From Arthrobotrys musiformis (taxonomy: Eukaryota; Ascomycota; Orbiliomycetes; Orbiliales; Orbiliaceae), in NCBI GenBank assembly GCA_036971715.1, contig JAVHJL010000001.1, positions 868,001 through 932,000 of the forward strand: a stretch of DNA of 64,000 bases. Direction: 5' to 3'. How positions within the stretch are numbered: the stretch's first letter is position 1; each line of letters starts with the position of its first letter. This document shows positions 44,865 to 55,800 of the stretch, piece after piece. Made by a program: the position numbers and the translations under genes. The notes beneath the pieces were generated by a model that worked only from the letters and a program-made list of their open reading frames with translations, did not search any database and was not told where the DNA came from.

Positions 44865-46409
44865 ATGCCATACACCTGTCCCGTTGATTGCGAATATTGC
44901 AGAACTCAGGGATCAATGCATCCTTCGCATTTCTTAAGCAAGATGGTGGGTGACCGCCATCACGACCAGGGCCACGGTGAGAAGCATATCCCGCCTCCGC
45001 AGGCTCAACCTGTTCCCGAACCGTCAAATGGAGAATGCAAAATCGGAAGAGGTCATCATTACCCGCACCACCATCACCATCACCATACGCACGGCCAACA
45101 CGGTGAGGTGATCCCGGGTAATGGGAACGCCCCGGTATTGGATGTCCATAGACTGCCACTGAGGGGACATACCCCGCCAATCACGGAGAAACATCAACAT
45201 AAGCATCAGCATCAACAACATCAACAGTATGACCATGACCCCCAGCACGACTTTTTAGATGATAGAATTCATAACCGTAAAGGAGCTGAGTCTGCGATTA
45301 TACATCTCACCAAGAAACATGGGTTGGATCTCGATGGCGTGAGGGCGAAGGCACTAGGTATGCGGACAATCCCGGGTCTCCGAGGAAGTTGTTTACGCTG
45401 ACTGTATCCCCCACAGAGAGAGATTTGGAGCATATCGCAACTTCGCTGTCGTATTCAATGATGGCACAGAGGGTACATCTAGATCCTCACGCAATGGTGG
45501 GAGATGCGCCAACATTCCAAGTCCATCGAGCTCGAATAAGAAGCCAAGAGTTTCGGCAAATCGTCCAAGATTTCGAGATCCTTGGAAACCAATACGGACC
45601 CCCTGCCGATCACCTTACTGAGGCTGGAAGGTCGAGATATATCAGCGCTGTAAGTAATAAACTATATATTTTCGTTGAGGTCATCTCGTCTGTCGTATTG
45701 ACCGGCGGCACTGTAGGCATTCAACCACATTGTATCATGGTTCCACCTTATGATCTATAACCGTCCCGAAAACTTTGTTGAATCCGATAGCCCTAAGAAA
45801 AATGGACTCCGTAATTATTTCAAATGCTTCGGTGGCTGCACGATTCTCGTTCTCGATATCCGCCTGAACCTCGGCATAGGCAGGGACAGACTCAACTACA
45901 TCGCGCAACTCATTGCTGAACTCGAATCCTGCAACTTGAGCAACGAGAAGCAAGGATTTTCAGTCCCAATTGTTGGGATCCTCTGTGATGGAAGTTCATT
46001 TGAATACTTCTCCTACGATGGGTACTCGAAGTCGTTTTCGAGAGGTTTGTTAGTTGCGAAGTCAACGCCAGGGAGTACCGCTATTGCAAGGGTTACCTTG
46101 CCACCCATCACGCAAGCTACAGGTGTAGAGTACATCAGGGCTCTACGTCCTCTATGCGAGTCTTTCTACTTCTTGCTGCTCAAGGGATTCTTGGCAGGAT
46201 TGGAAGCGTATATTCGGCGAGCGAGGGACTATGGAGCAGGGGATGGAACAAGGAATTATGGTAGTGAATCAGAATGGGAATTGGCACTTGCGAAAGCAGT
46301 TTTTGCAAGAAACAAGAGCGTAGAAGCCGGAGAGACCGCAATCGAAGGGAACGTACAAAAGGCCGAAAAGCTCGCTGAAGAGGCGCGGATGCTACTAGAA
46401 GAGAGGTAA
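44865..46409 (+). CDS. His-rich protein with nuclease-like C-terminal domain
   Basis: Three exons (44865 to about 45360; about 45414-45654; about 45717-46409), joined in frame (ALE, then SA to AFNH). The N-terminal part is extremely rich in His and Gln (HHYPHHHHHHHTHGQHGE and KHQHKHQHQQHQQ). The middle is helical (ERDLEHIATSLSYSMMAQ). The last exon has a beta-strand-rich domain with CTILVLDIRLNLGIGRDRL followed by helix AQLIAELESC and then VPIVGILCDGSSFEYFSYDG. That order (strand with acidic-x-basic, helix, then ILCDG-x-xFEFF) resembles fungal PD-(D/E)XK-like proteins, but the usual E-x-K reads D-I-R here, so activity is doubtful. The stop overlaps a good donor (AGGTAAGTG), so one more exon is possible. 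Function unknown. Confidence 0.55.
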
Positions 46410-46943
46410 GTGACAATCAATTATCTGCCACGCTAGAACATAGACGTTCGAGAAACTAAAAATGTATTTCGCTAGTTTAACGTCAATACCATCCGGCTAT
46501 CAAAGAAGGGTTTCACTGATGGCGAACTTTGAGGTTGCGGATTCTATGACGGCATGATTTTTAATTTTGAGCAACTACCTCTTTCGTGGACGCATTGAAC
46601 TCGGTCTATGTTTTGTATCTTGCGCAGCACCAACCCCTATTCTATTTTACAAATATTTAAATGTGATTTTTTGTGGAGGCCTAGTTGTCTCGTAAACCAG
46701 AGAGTCGGAGTCGAGCTTTCCCATAGGTTATCACAACCGATCCTTTATATCAATCAATCATGCAAGTCTAGAATTTAACAAAAAAGGAAAACTGAAAAAG
46801 CGCCCTGTCCATGAAGATGACATCCCAAACTCCACTCCTATCTAACCTTAAACCCGTTCATGTTAAAATTTCCTTGGTCGTGTATAAATACCGAAATAAT
46901 ATTCCACACAGCTCCGGGCCAAGGACTAGGGAGTTGTCATTCG
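46410..46943. other. Intergenic
   Basis: No gene was seen, unless the upstream gene has a further 3' exon here. An 18-base string at 46685-46702 recurs at 48143-48160. Confidence 0.4.
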
Positions 46944-48779
46944 TTACGCCCAGCGTGTAAGAAAGGCACAAAAAAGTTTGGTTACAAGACCGAGGAAAAG
47001 CCAATTGTTTGCAATAAAATTTGGAATGGGGTCCCTTTGAGCGATTCCCGGCAGCCAGACGTTTGTCTTATAGTTGAATAGGTGGTCTAAAAACCGTAGT
47101 ATGTTGTAGGTCCCTTCGATTGTTCGTGAGTCGCCGACTATGTAGGGGCCAACGACGCGTCGAGAATACCCCCCGCGCAGCAAGCTGCTCGTCACTTTCA
47201 CCGGATGTGTCGGTGTATACAAGGATGTACGACCATACGTAGGCGTTTACCTGCATCCCAAAGGCATGGTCAATCCCAAATTCTTCGGTCTCCTCAGTGG
47301 CATGCAGGGGAGAGTCCGTAGAAACCTCAGCAGCAATATCAACATGTGCCGTGGCCGGTGGGTTTGCTTGTGCCTCGAACTCCCGGTTTCGAATCATAGT
47401 AGGGTAAGCTACATCGGACTTTTGGCCCGACTTAGAGTAGAGAGATGGTGTTCCAAGGCAACGCCATGACTGCAAAATAGAGTTTGCACAGATTGTAGCC
47501 TGGTTTTCTGCTTCCAAGGAACTCCCATCAAGAGATTTGACTTCAAAAGTGATTATTGGCAGCTGGTCCGCGTTTTTGAATGGAAGCGGAAGAGTTGGGC
47601 GGCCAAATCCCGTATGGGGGCTGTTTCGAAAAGATTCGGTTTCATCACAGTTTTGGAGCGTGATGGCTATATTAGCCCTGGCCGTCAATACTTCGTCTAC
47701 GAGTGGCGTTTGCAAAGGGGTGGCGGCCCCGGGTGCCCGTCTTTGCCGCTTCCTGAGTGAGGAGGAGCGACTTCTCGATGGCTGCCATTTCACACGAGGA
47801 CAGAATTCTCGGTGCAGGTCGGTTGCGGTACTTCGAAAGTTAGTGCGTGAGCCGAACTTGGTAGATAGTAGAAATAGGGAGGTCTTACACGCTATCAACT
47901 TGAAGGGGGTAGGTTTCTCCAGTTTCCCCGACCAAAAGCTGTAGGAGGGAGATAGAATGGACAAGCCAATTGTTTTCCTCGGTTGTCCTAGCCTGGATCT
48001 CATTTGCACGCCTCACCAATTTCAAAACACCATGAGCATCCAGTTGACGGGTGCCCTTGCCCTTATCACTGCATGAACATGTTTGAAATTGGTCTTCCTC
48101 TACCGTGTCGAGACTTTCCTCCTCAGAAAGCAGGCTCTAGACTTGTCTCGTAAACCAGAGCTGGCCGACTCTAGACGGGAGAGAATTAACAGCAATGATC
48201 TTTGACAATAAAACCGACTTGAGTACTAACCATAAGACAACTGAAAAGGATCCATCTATCCGAACGACTCCTTCTGAATGAGCGAAGAAGTTAACTTGAC
48301 GGATGCTCGGTGGTACCCATCTGTCCAGATTGTCCCTGAAGCCTAGTCCACCGCTACCAGAAGCACCAAGAAATCGAAAGCTCGGTGTGCTTTGTGCCAA
48401 AAGGATACGCTTTTGTTTCGAACTTGCAACAACCCCAGCCGCTGAAGTCGAAATTGAGAGTGTCCGGGCTAAGTTGGAAAGAGTGGACTCGCCTTCCGCG
48501 GTGGAGACGGTCATCACTTGCTTCGGACATGTTGGAGAGCTTTCTCTTCAGAGGCCAGACTTGAGGCCAGTCATCCTGAGCGGGGATATCATCCTGAGCG
48601 GGGTCGCTCTCGAGCTCGTCCGTTTGCGAGAGCCAAGCGTCAACACGATCCATCGGCTTCGACGATTGGTTCGTCGACAGGAGACAGTTGTCGACGAGGT
48701 TTGGAAAAGGAGGCGCGTTGCAGTTGCCGATGTTGTGTTGATTTCTACTTGCCAAGCCTGAGGTTGCACAAGATTCCAA
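46944..48779 (-). pseudogene. PD-(D/E)XK nuclease-like gene, probably frameshifted
   Basis: Read from the right: an N-terminal exon with DAWLSQTDELESD and LKRKLSNMSEASDD, a poorly resolved middle, then SLLSEEESLDTVEEDQF through NEIQARTTEENNWLVHS. A normal 60-base intron (donor GTAAGA, branch CACTAAC) joins this to TATDLHREFCPRVKW. The core then has ARANIAITLQ and PIITFEVKSLDG (D/E-x-K-like strand). This order matches a large family of fungal PD-(D/E)XK-like proteins. The C-terminal part expected in that family (VVGPYIVGDSRTIEGTYNI) is present, but in another frame. The frames switch at a run of six G near 47170, with no plausible intron, so the gene is either disrupted or carries a sequencing error. 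It is unrelated to the Tc genes beyond proximity. Confidence 0.5.
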
Positions 48780-49837
48780 AGTAGCTTGGTGTCCGTATCA
48801 CGTGATTTGCCCTTCAGGCTTTGGCAACGCAACACATCTGCGCCGGCCAACTTGGAAGCCTCCCCAGCTGCGCCAGTAACCTAACTTGCACTCGTGCTGG
48901 CCTCGACACTAGCTAGTCAGCCTACTCTGGTTAGCACTGGCTGAACGGACTACTTACGTTCGCTCTCAACGGGAGGCCTGCCAATTCGACTGGATATCTC
49001 GCAGACTGCCTTTGATTCCATGCTCTTTTGGCTTTTGAGCCGAGATCTCGAGGCCTCATAATTCAGTGATGCGACCCGTCCAAACGTCTCAGCCGCAAGC
49101 CTACATGCACATGCGCATGCAGATCTGCCGGCTCGAGATTTATTACTCAAACGGCTTTGTCGACAATGGCATTAAGTATCGAGAAGTACCTGGTGAGCAG
49201 GGGTATTTCACGCAAGTGGGGTATGCATCTGACCACCTGCGAGCTTGTGCCCCTCCGAACTAGAACTTGGAAACTTGAGAGTCGATAGTTGCGTCGATAT
49301 CAACTCGAAGGATTTCTGGATAGTTTGCGAGGCGAGACATGGCTCGGCAGATGCCGTGCGCAATGCAGGATCCAGGTATCCTGCATATAATGATCTTCGA
49401 AAAAGGGCTCTTCGGCGCTTTTCCGACGAGGGATCATATGCTGGTTCTATGCATGAGAAAGCTTGAGTTTGCGGCTGAATCTGCAGTACCCGGTATACGA
49501 ATACCATGCAACTAGATTCTAGCTAGACTGAGGGCCAGTTGTTACACCAACCGCCTGAGCTAGTTGTGAGGATAACAACCAGGGTAAGTGATTGGTGTCT
49601 AAGGTAGAGAGGTGAGCGATCTCTAGACTAGCTATAGTACTAGATTGCATTGGTCTCTATCCTTCTATTCGATCGATCTAACATTTCAACTGCAATATAC
49701 GACAGTATTCGTAGAAAAGATTTTGAAGATTCCTTGGAGTTGAATGAACTAGTTAACTATCGAGCGTACGCCCTGCGAAACCGACATCCTAGAACTCAAT
49801 ATAACAATAACCACGAATTTGAATTACAATCGACGCG
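48780..49837. other. Intergenic, upstream of the TcB-TcC gene
   Basis: About 1 kb. Overlapping open frames of 60-100 codons occur on both strands (for example 49066-49263 and 49245-49466) and are not recognised. The last 200 bases are presumably promoter and leader of the toxin-complex gene. Confidence 0.45.
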
Positions 49838-52800
49838 ATGCTGGCCACAAAAGGAATTGGAGACAATTCCAGCAAGTCAGATACATTGAGCGACTCATCG
49901 AATAGAGCACAAACGGGAGCAGTCGCAGCCCAAACACCGCCACAGATATCACAGCCATCTATCTCGATTCCAAAGGGAGGTGGAGCGATCCGCGGAATTG
50001 GCGAAAAGTTTAGCGCAAATCCAGTTACAGGGACAAGTTCCCTCAGCGTGCCAATTGCTACAAGCCCGGGCCGCTCTGGCTTTGGTCCACAGCTCTCACT
50101 TTCCTATGACTCTGGGCATGGAAATGGGCCTTTTGGGATGGGATGGCATTTATCCTCACCAACAATTACTCGAAAAACAGACAAAGGCCTTCCGCAATAT
50201 AAGGATGCCGTTGAGTCTGATATATTCCTCCTCTCTGATGCCGAAGATTTGGTACCGCTATACAAACGGAATGCGAAGGGTGATTTGATCCGTGACACGC
50301 AGGGCGACTTTGTTTATGACGAAACTGATCATGATGGTTACAAAATCCGCCGCTACGGTCCGCGTATAGAAGGGATGTTTGCGAGAATAGAAAGATGGAC
50401 TCGCAAAACCGATGGTGATGTTTATTGGAGATCTATCACGAGGTCTAATGTCGCCACAATATATGGAAAAGATGATAACTCGAGGATCTTTGATCCAAAC
50501 CCTGCGAGTGCGAAAAGGGTTTTTTCCTGGTTGATCTGCCAAACATATGACGATAAAGGGAATTCCATCGTATATGAGTATAAAGCTGAAGATACCACGG
50601 GTATCGTTTCGGCGCAGGCGAATGAACACAATCGGACAGACAACAGCCGTTCATCAAATCGCTATTTGAAAACTATTAAATACGGAAATCGAACTCCTAA
50701 TCGCGACGACGACTGGAGTATAGTTGATGGAAACCAACTCCCCGAAGCAAATTGGATGTTCAAGGTTGTGTTTGATTACGGCGAACATGATCTGAATAAC
50801 CCAAAGCCAACAGACAATGCTACTTGGGCCTGCCGCCAGGACTCCTTTTCGTCTTATCGGGCTGGATTTGAGATACGAACTTACCGTCTTTGCAAAAGAG
50901 TGCTAAACTTCCATTGCTTCCCCAACGAGCTCGGTACCGCCGAGTGCCTTGTACACTCTACGGACTTTTCCTATGAGGAAGATCCTGTTCTATCATTTAT
51001 AACCAGTGTCATATCAAGTGGATACTCTCGTAAACCGGGTTTGGGACAGAATGACGAATATTTCAAGAAGTCCCTGCCGCCCGTGGAGTTTGAGTACAGC
51101 AAGCCGCCCAGCCCTAACCGACTTGCTCAGCTACCGGTTGAAGAGATATCCTATGAAAGTCTCCAAAATATACCCTACGGTATCGACAACACTAAGTACG
51201 AGTGGGTAGACCTGGATGGTGAAGGGCTCTCTGGAATTTTTACGGCCCAAGCTGAGGGTTGGTTTTATAAACGAAACCTAAGTGCCAACAACCAGATCAC
51301 TACAGACGGAAATCTACAAACCATCCCTAAATTCGGCCCTATCAAACTTCTAAATGCGGGTCCCAATGCGTACTTTGATAAAGCACAGTTCATGGACCTG
51401 GCGGGGGACGGTCAGCAGGACCTCGTACAATTGGCGGGTACTCTTCGTGGCTTCTATGAGCGCACTGATGACGGGAGCTGGGAGAATTTCGCTACATTAG
51501 TCTCCTGGCCTTCCCTTGATTACGATAACCCTAACCTCAAATTTGTGGACCTAAACGGAGATGGTCACGCCGACATTCTGGTGACTGAAAACGAAATATT
51601 CACATGGTATCAGTCGCTGGCGGAAGACGGTTATGGGCCGGCAAAACAGGTCAGCCAGCCTTTCGACGAAGAGAAAGGGCCGAGACTAGTCTTCGCTGAT
51701 GCAGCTCAATCAATTTACCTTGCCGACTTTTCTGGGGATGGGTTGACTGATATAGCGCGAATCAGAAATGGAGATATATGTTACTGGCCAAATTTAGGAT
51801 ACGGATGCTTCGGTGCTAAAGTAGCTATGGACAATGCTCCCTGGTTTGATAAATTCGACACCTTCAACCAACAGCGCATTATTTTGGCCGATATTGATGG
51901 ATCTGGCGCAACAGACATCATCTATACCGGAGGCGACGGCATCGATATTTATTGTAATCAATCTGGAAACGGCTGGAGCGAAGCCGACCATATTCCTAGT
52001 AATTTGCATGCCGATAGCCTGTCTCATGTAGCTGCCATCGATCTCCTAGGCAATGGTACTATCTGCCTTGTCTGGTCTTCACAACTCCCCGGTGATAATC
52101 GCCAGTCTTTGCGTTATCTTGATCTTATGGATGGTCAAAAACCTCACTTGATGGTCAGGACGACCAACAACCTAGGAGCAGAAACAAGGGTCAAATACGC
52201 ACCGTCAACATACTTCTACCTCAACGATAAAGACGAAGGAAGGCCATGGATTACAAAATTGGCCTTTCCGGTGCATTGCGTTCAACAGATCGAGACCTAT
52301 GATCACATAAATCGTAACCGGTTTGTAAGCCGATATGCCTATCATCATGGGTACTTTGACGGGGTCGAGAGAGAATTCCGTGGTTTCGGGATGGTAGAGC
52401 AATGGGATACGGAAGAACTCGGTTCATTGGGCGCGAATCCCGCATTGCCTTCGAACTCGTCTACTATAAACCCTACTCTACCGCCCGTTCATACAAAGTC
52501 TTGGTTTCACACTGGTATCTTTCTGAACAACCAGGAAGTTAGTCGGCATATGGCACGCGAATATTACGGAGCCAGTGAACTAGATGACACCCAGTTCGAG
52601 CAATATATGCAAACACTGCTCGATGATACAGTTTTGCCTTCTGTCGAAATGACAACAGATGAGATGCGTCAGGCGTTTCGAGCGCTTAAAGGTTCAATGT
52701 TGCGACAAGAGATCTATTCTGATGACAAGAGCAATCTAGCCGGGATTCCATACAGCGTCTCTGAAAGCAACTTTAAAGTAGAGCTATTGCAATCCCAGGG

Positions 52801-55800
52801 AGGTAACCGTTACTCAATCTTCTATACCCATTCCTGCGAAAGTTTGAGTTATCAATATGATCGAAATATGGCGGATCCTCGAATCCAACACCAATTGACA
52901 TTAGACGTCGACCAGTATGGAAATATACTCAAGTCGGTGACTGTTGGGTACGGACGGAAGATAGGACTCAGTCCCTTGCAAGGAAATGACAAAGCGAAGC
53001 AGGAACAGCTATTGATGACATACAACGAGAATGATCTCACTAATGTTATCGACAACTTCGATGACTATAGAACCCCATTGGTGTCTGAAACCCGAACTTA
53101 TCAGATAACCGGGTTTACACCAGCAACTGACAGCCCTGGTCGATTTACTGTTAGTACTTTCGACACTAATGATCATGACTTTGCACCAATCCTTGGGTTG
53201 AAGGAGATCCCATACGAACAAGAGAGCAATCCGGCACTCAAAGAAAAGCGACTCCTTAGTCGGTCAAGAATACTTTACCGCAGCGATGATCTTACCAAAC
53301 TGTTAGACGTCGGGAAAGTCGAATCACGGGCCCTTGCAGGAGAAAGCTACAAGCTTGTGTTCACACCCGGAATACTTTCTACTGTGTACAAGCGCGGCGG
53401 GGAAGACTTAATACCCGATCCTACGGACACACTTGGAGGGCTGAATACTGATAAAGCCGGTTATATTGACCTCGACAATAACGGTTACTGGTGGACTCGC
53501 ACAGGACGGAGTTATTTTAATTCTGATCCCAATGCCACTGCTCAACTAGAACTAGCCGAAGCTAGAAGAAAATTCTTTCTAGCGAAGCGTTTCGTCGATG
53601 CCTTCGGTCATAGCTCTATAGTCGAATACGACAACCATCTTCTCCTCCCCGTCAAAACAAAAGATGCTCTAGATAATATTGTGGCGTCAGTCAACGACTA
53701 TCGCTCACTTCAGCCAAAGTTAGTCACCGATCCAAATGGAAATCGCACCGAGGCAGCGTTCGACGCCCTTGGGATGGTCGTCGGCACCGCAGCCATGGGC
53801 AAAACAACCGAGAACCTCGGAGACTCGCTGGTAGGGTTCCGGGCGGATTTGACAGAAACGGAAATGCAACAGTTCTTTAGCAACCCGAAAGGACCTGGGA
53901 CGGCGGTATTACTTGGGAATGCTACGTCTCGTATAATATACGACCTTGCGAGCTTCTGGTTGGACGTTAATAATCAGAAGCCAACACTTTCTGCCACAAT
54001 AGCTCGAGAGACACACGCCAGTGATCCACTCCCTCCAGGCGGGCTTAAGTTCCAAGTTGGATTTTCATACTCGGACGGCTTTGGGCGTGAAATTCAAAAG
54101 AAGGCCCAATCCGAACCGGGTCCACTCCAAGATGGCGGCACGGTGGTGAACCAACGATGGGTAGCTAGTGGCTGGACAGTTTTTAACAACAAGGGCAAAC
54201 CTGTTCGGCAATACGAATCCTTCTTTGATGACACCCATGACTTCAAGTTCGCGAACGAAGTCGGCGTGAGCCCTATTACCATATATGATTCAATTGGGCG
54301 GCGGGTTGCGACGATACACCCAGACCACAAATGGGAAAAGATTGTCATCAGCCCCTGGCAGCAAGATTCTCATGATGTCGTAGATACAGTTACACACCTT
54401 AATCCCAAGGCTGACAAAGATGTGGGCTATTTCCTTCAAGATCTTCAAGAGGCGGACTACCTCCCAACCTGGTATGGGGCGCGAAAGAATGGTCAAAAAG
54501 GTGCTGATGAGTTATCCGCTGCCATCAAAGCTGCTGCGAATGCTGATACACCAGCGGTAACTCACTTTGATGCCTTGGGCCGTACGATCCTTACAGTCGT
54601 CGACAATGGTGCGGATGGAAAATATGAAACCCGTGTTAACCTTGATATTTCAGGTAACCGACGGGAGCTTATCGACGCCAAAAACAGGCTTGTTATCCGC
54701 ATCGACTACGATATGATCGCAACTCAGATCCACCAGTCCAGTATGGACGCTGGGGAGCGCTGGACACTGAATGATGTCATGGGAAAACCTTTCATGACTT
54801 GGGATCTCAGAGGACATGAATTCCGGACTGTTTACGACGAGCTCCGACGTCCTATTACGAATTACTTTAAAGAAGGTTCTAATTCTGGGCTAGATCAAGT
54901 GGTTGGACGCACGGTCTATGGCGAAACTGAGAATAATCCTGAAGCCCATAACCAACGTGGGAAAGCAATTCTAATATTTGATCAAGCGGGGATACTCACT
55001 AGTGGCTCATACGACTTTAAGGGTAACCTCCTAGATAGCCAACGACAATTTTCTCAGGAATACAAGTCGACCCTGGATTGGTCAGCTGCGGTACCGTTAG
55101 AAGGCGCATTCTACAAAACCTCAACTCGATTCGATGCTCTCAACCGAGCAATTGAAATGACATCTCCAGATAATAGTACCTACCGCCCCATATATAACGA
55201 AGGCAATCTCCTGGATCAGGTTCTAGTAAATCTTCGAGGCGAACAAGACTCAAACGGTGACCTTAAATGGCAGAATTTTGTAACGAACATCGAACATGAT
55301 GCCAAAGGCCAACGTACATTAATTGAATACGGAAACGGTGTGCGCACAACATACTCCTATGACCCTTTGACATTTCGCTTAAGCCATCTACAGACCGCCC
55401 GGGGCTCGGATTCACTTCAGGATCTATATTATACATACGACCCGATCGGAAATATTACGCACATCCGGGATGATGCCCAACAAACCATATTCTTCCGCAA
55501 CCGCCGCGTTGAACCGAGTAACGACTATACGTATGATGCAATCTATCGATTGATTGAGGCAACTGGGCGTGAGCACTTGGGACAAACTAATGGGCAAGTC
55601 AATGCTCCGACACCTCCTGGGGCATTTGATGGGTTTCCAAGTCTCGACCACCCTGGCGATGGCAAAGCAATGGGAACCTATGTTGAATCTTACACCTATG
55701 ATTCTGTGGGAAATATATCTTCCATGAAACACCGCGGCAGTGATCCCTCAGCTCCCGGTTGGACACGAACCTATAATTACAATGAGCCAAGCCAATTAGA

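Noticed and set aside
47848..47907. A 34-base intron in the PD-(D/E)XK-like gene
   Set aside because: Too short for splicing; a 60-base intron with a CTAAC branch site in the same place keeps the frame and is preferred.
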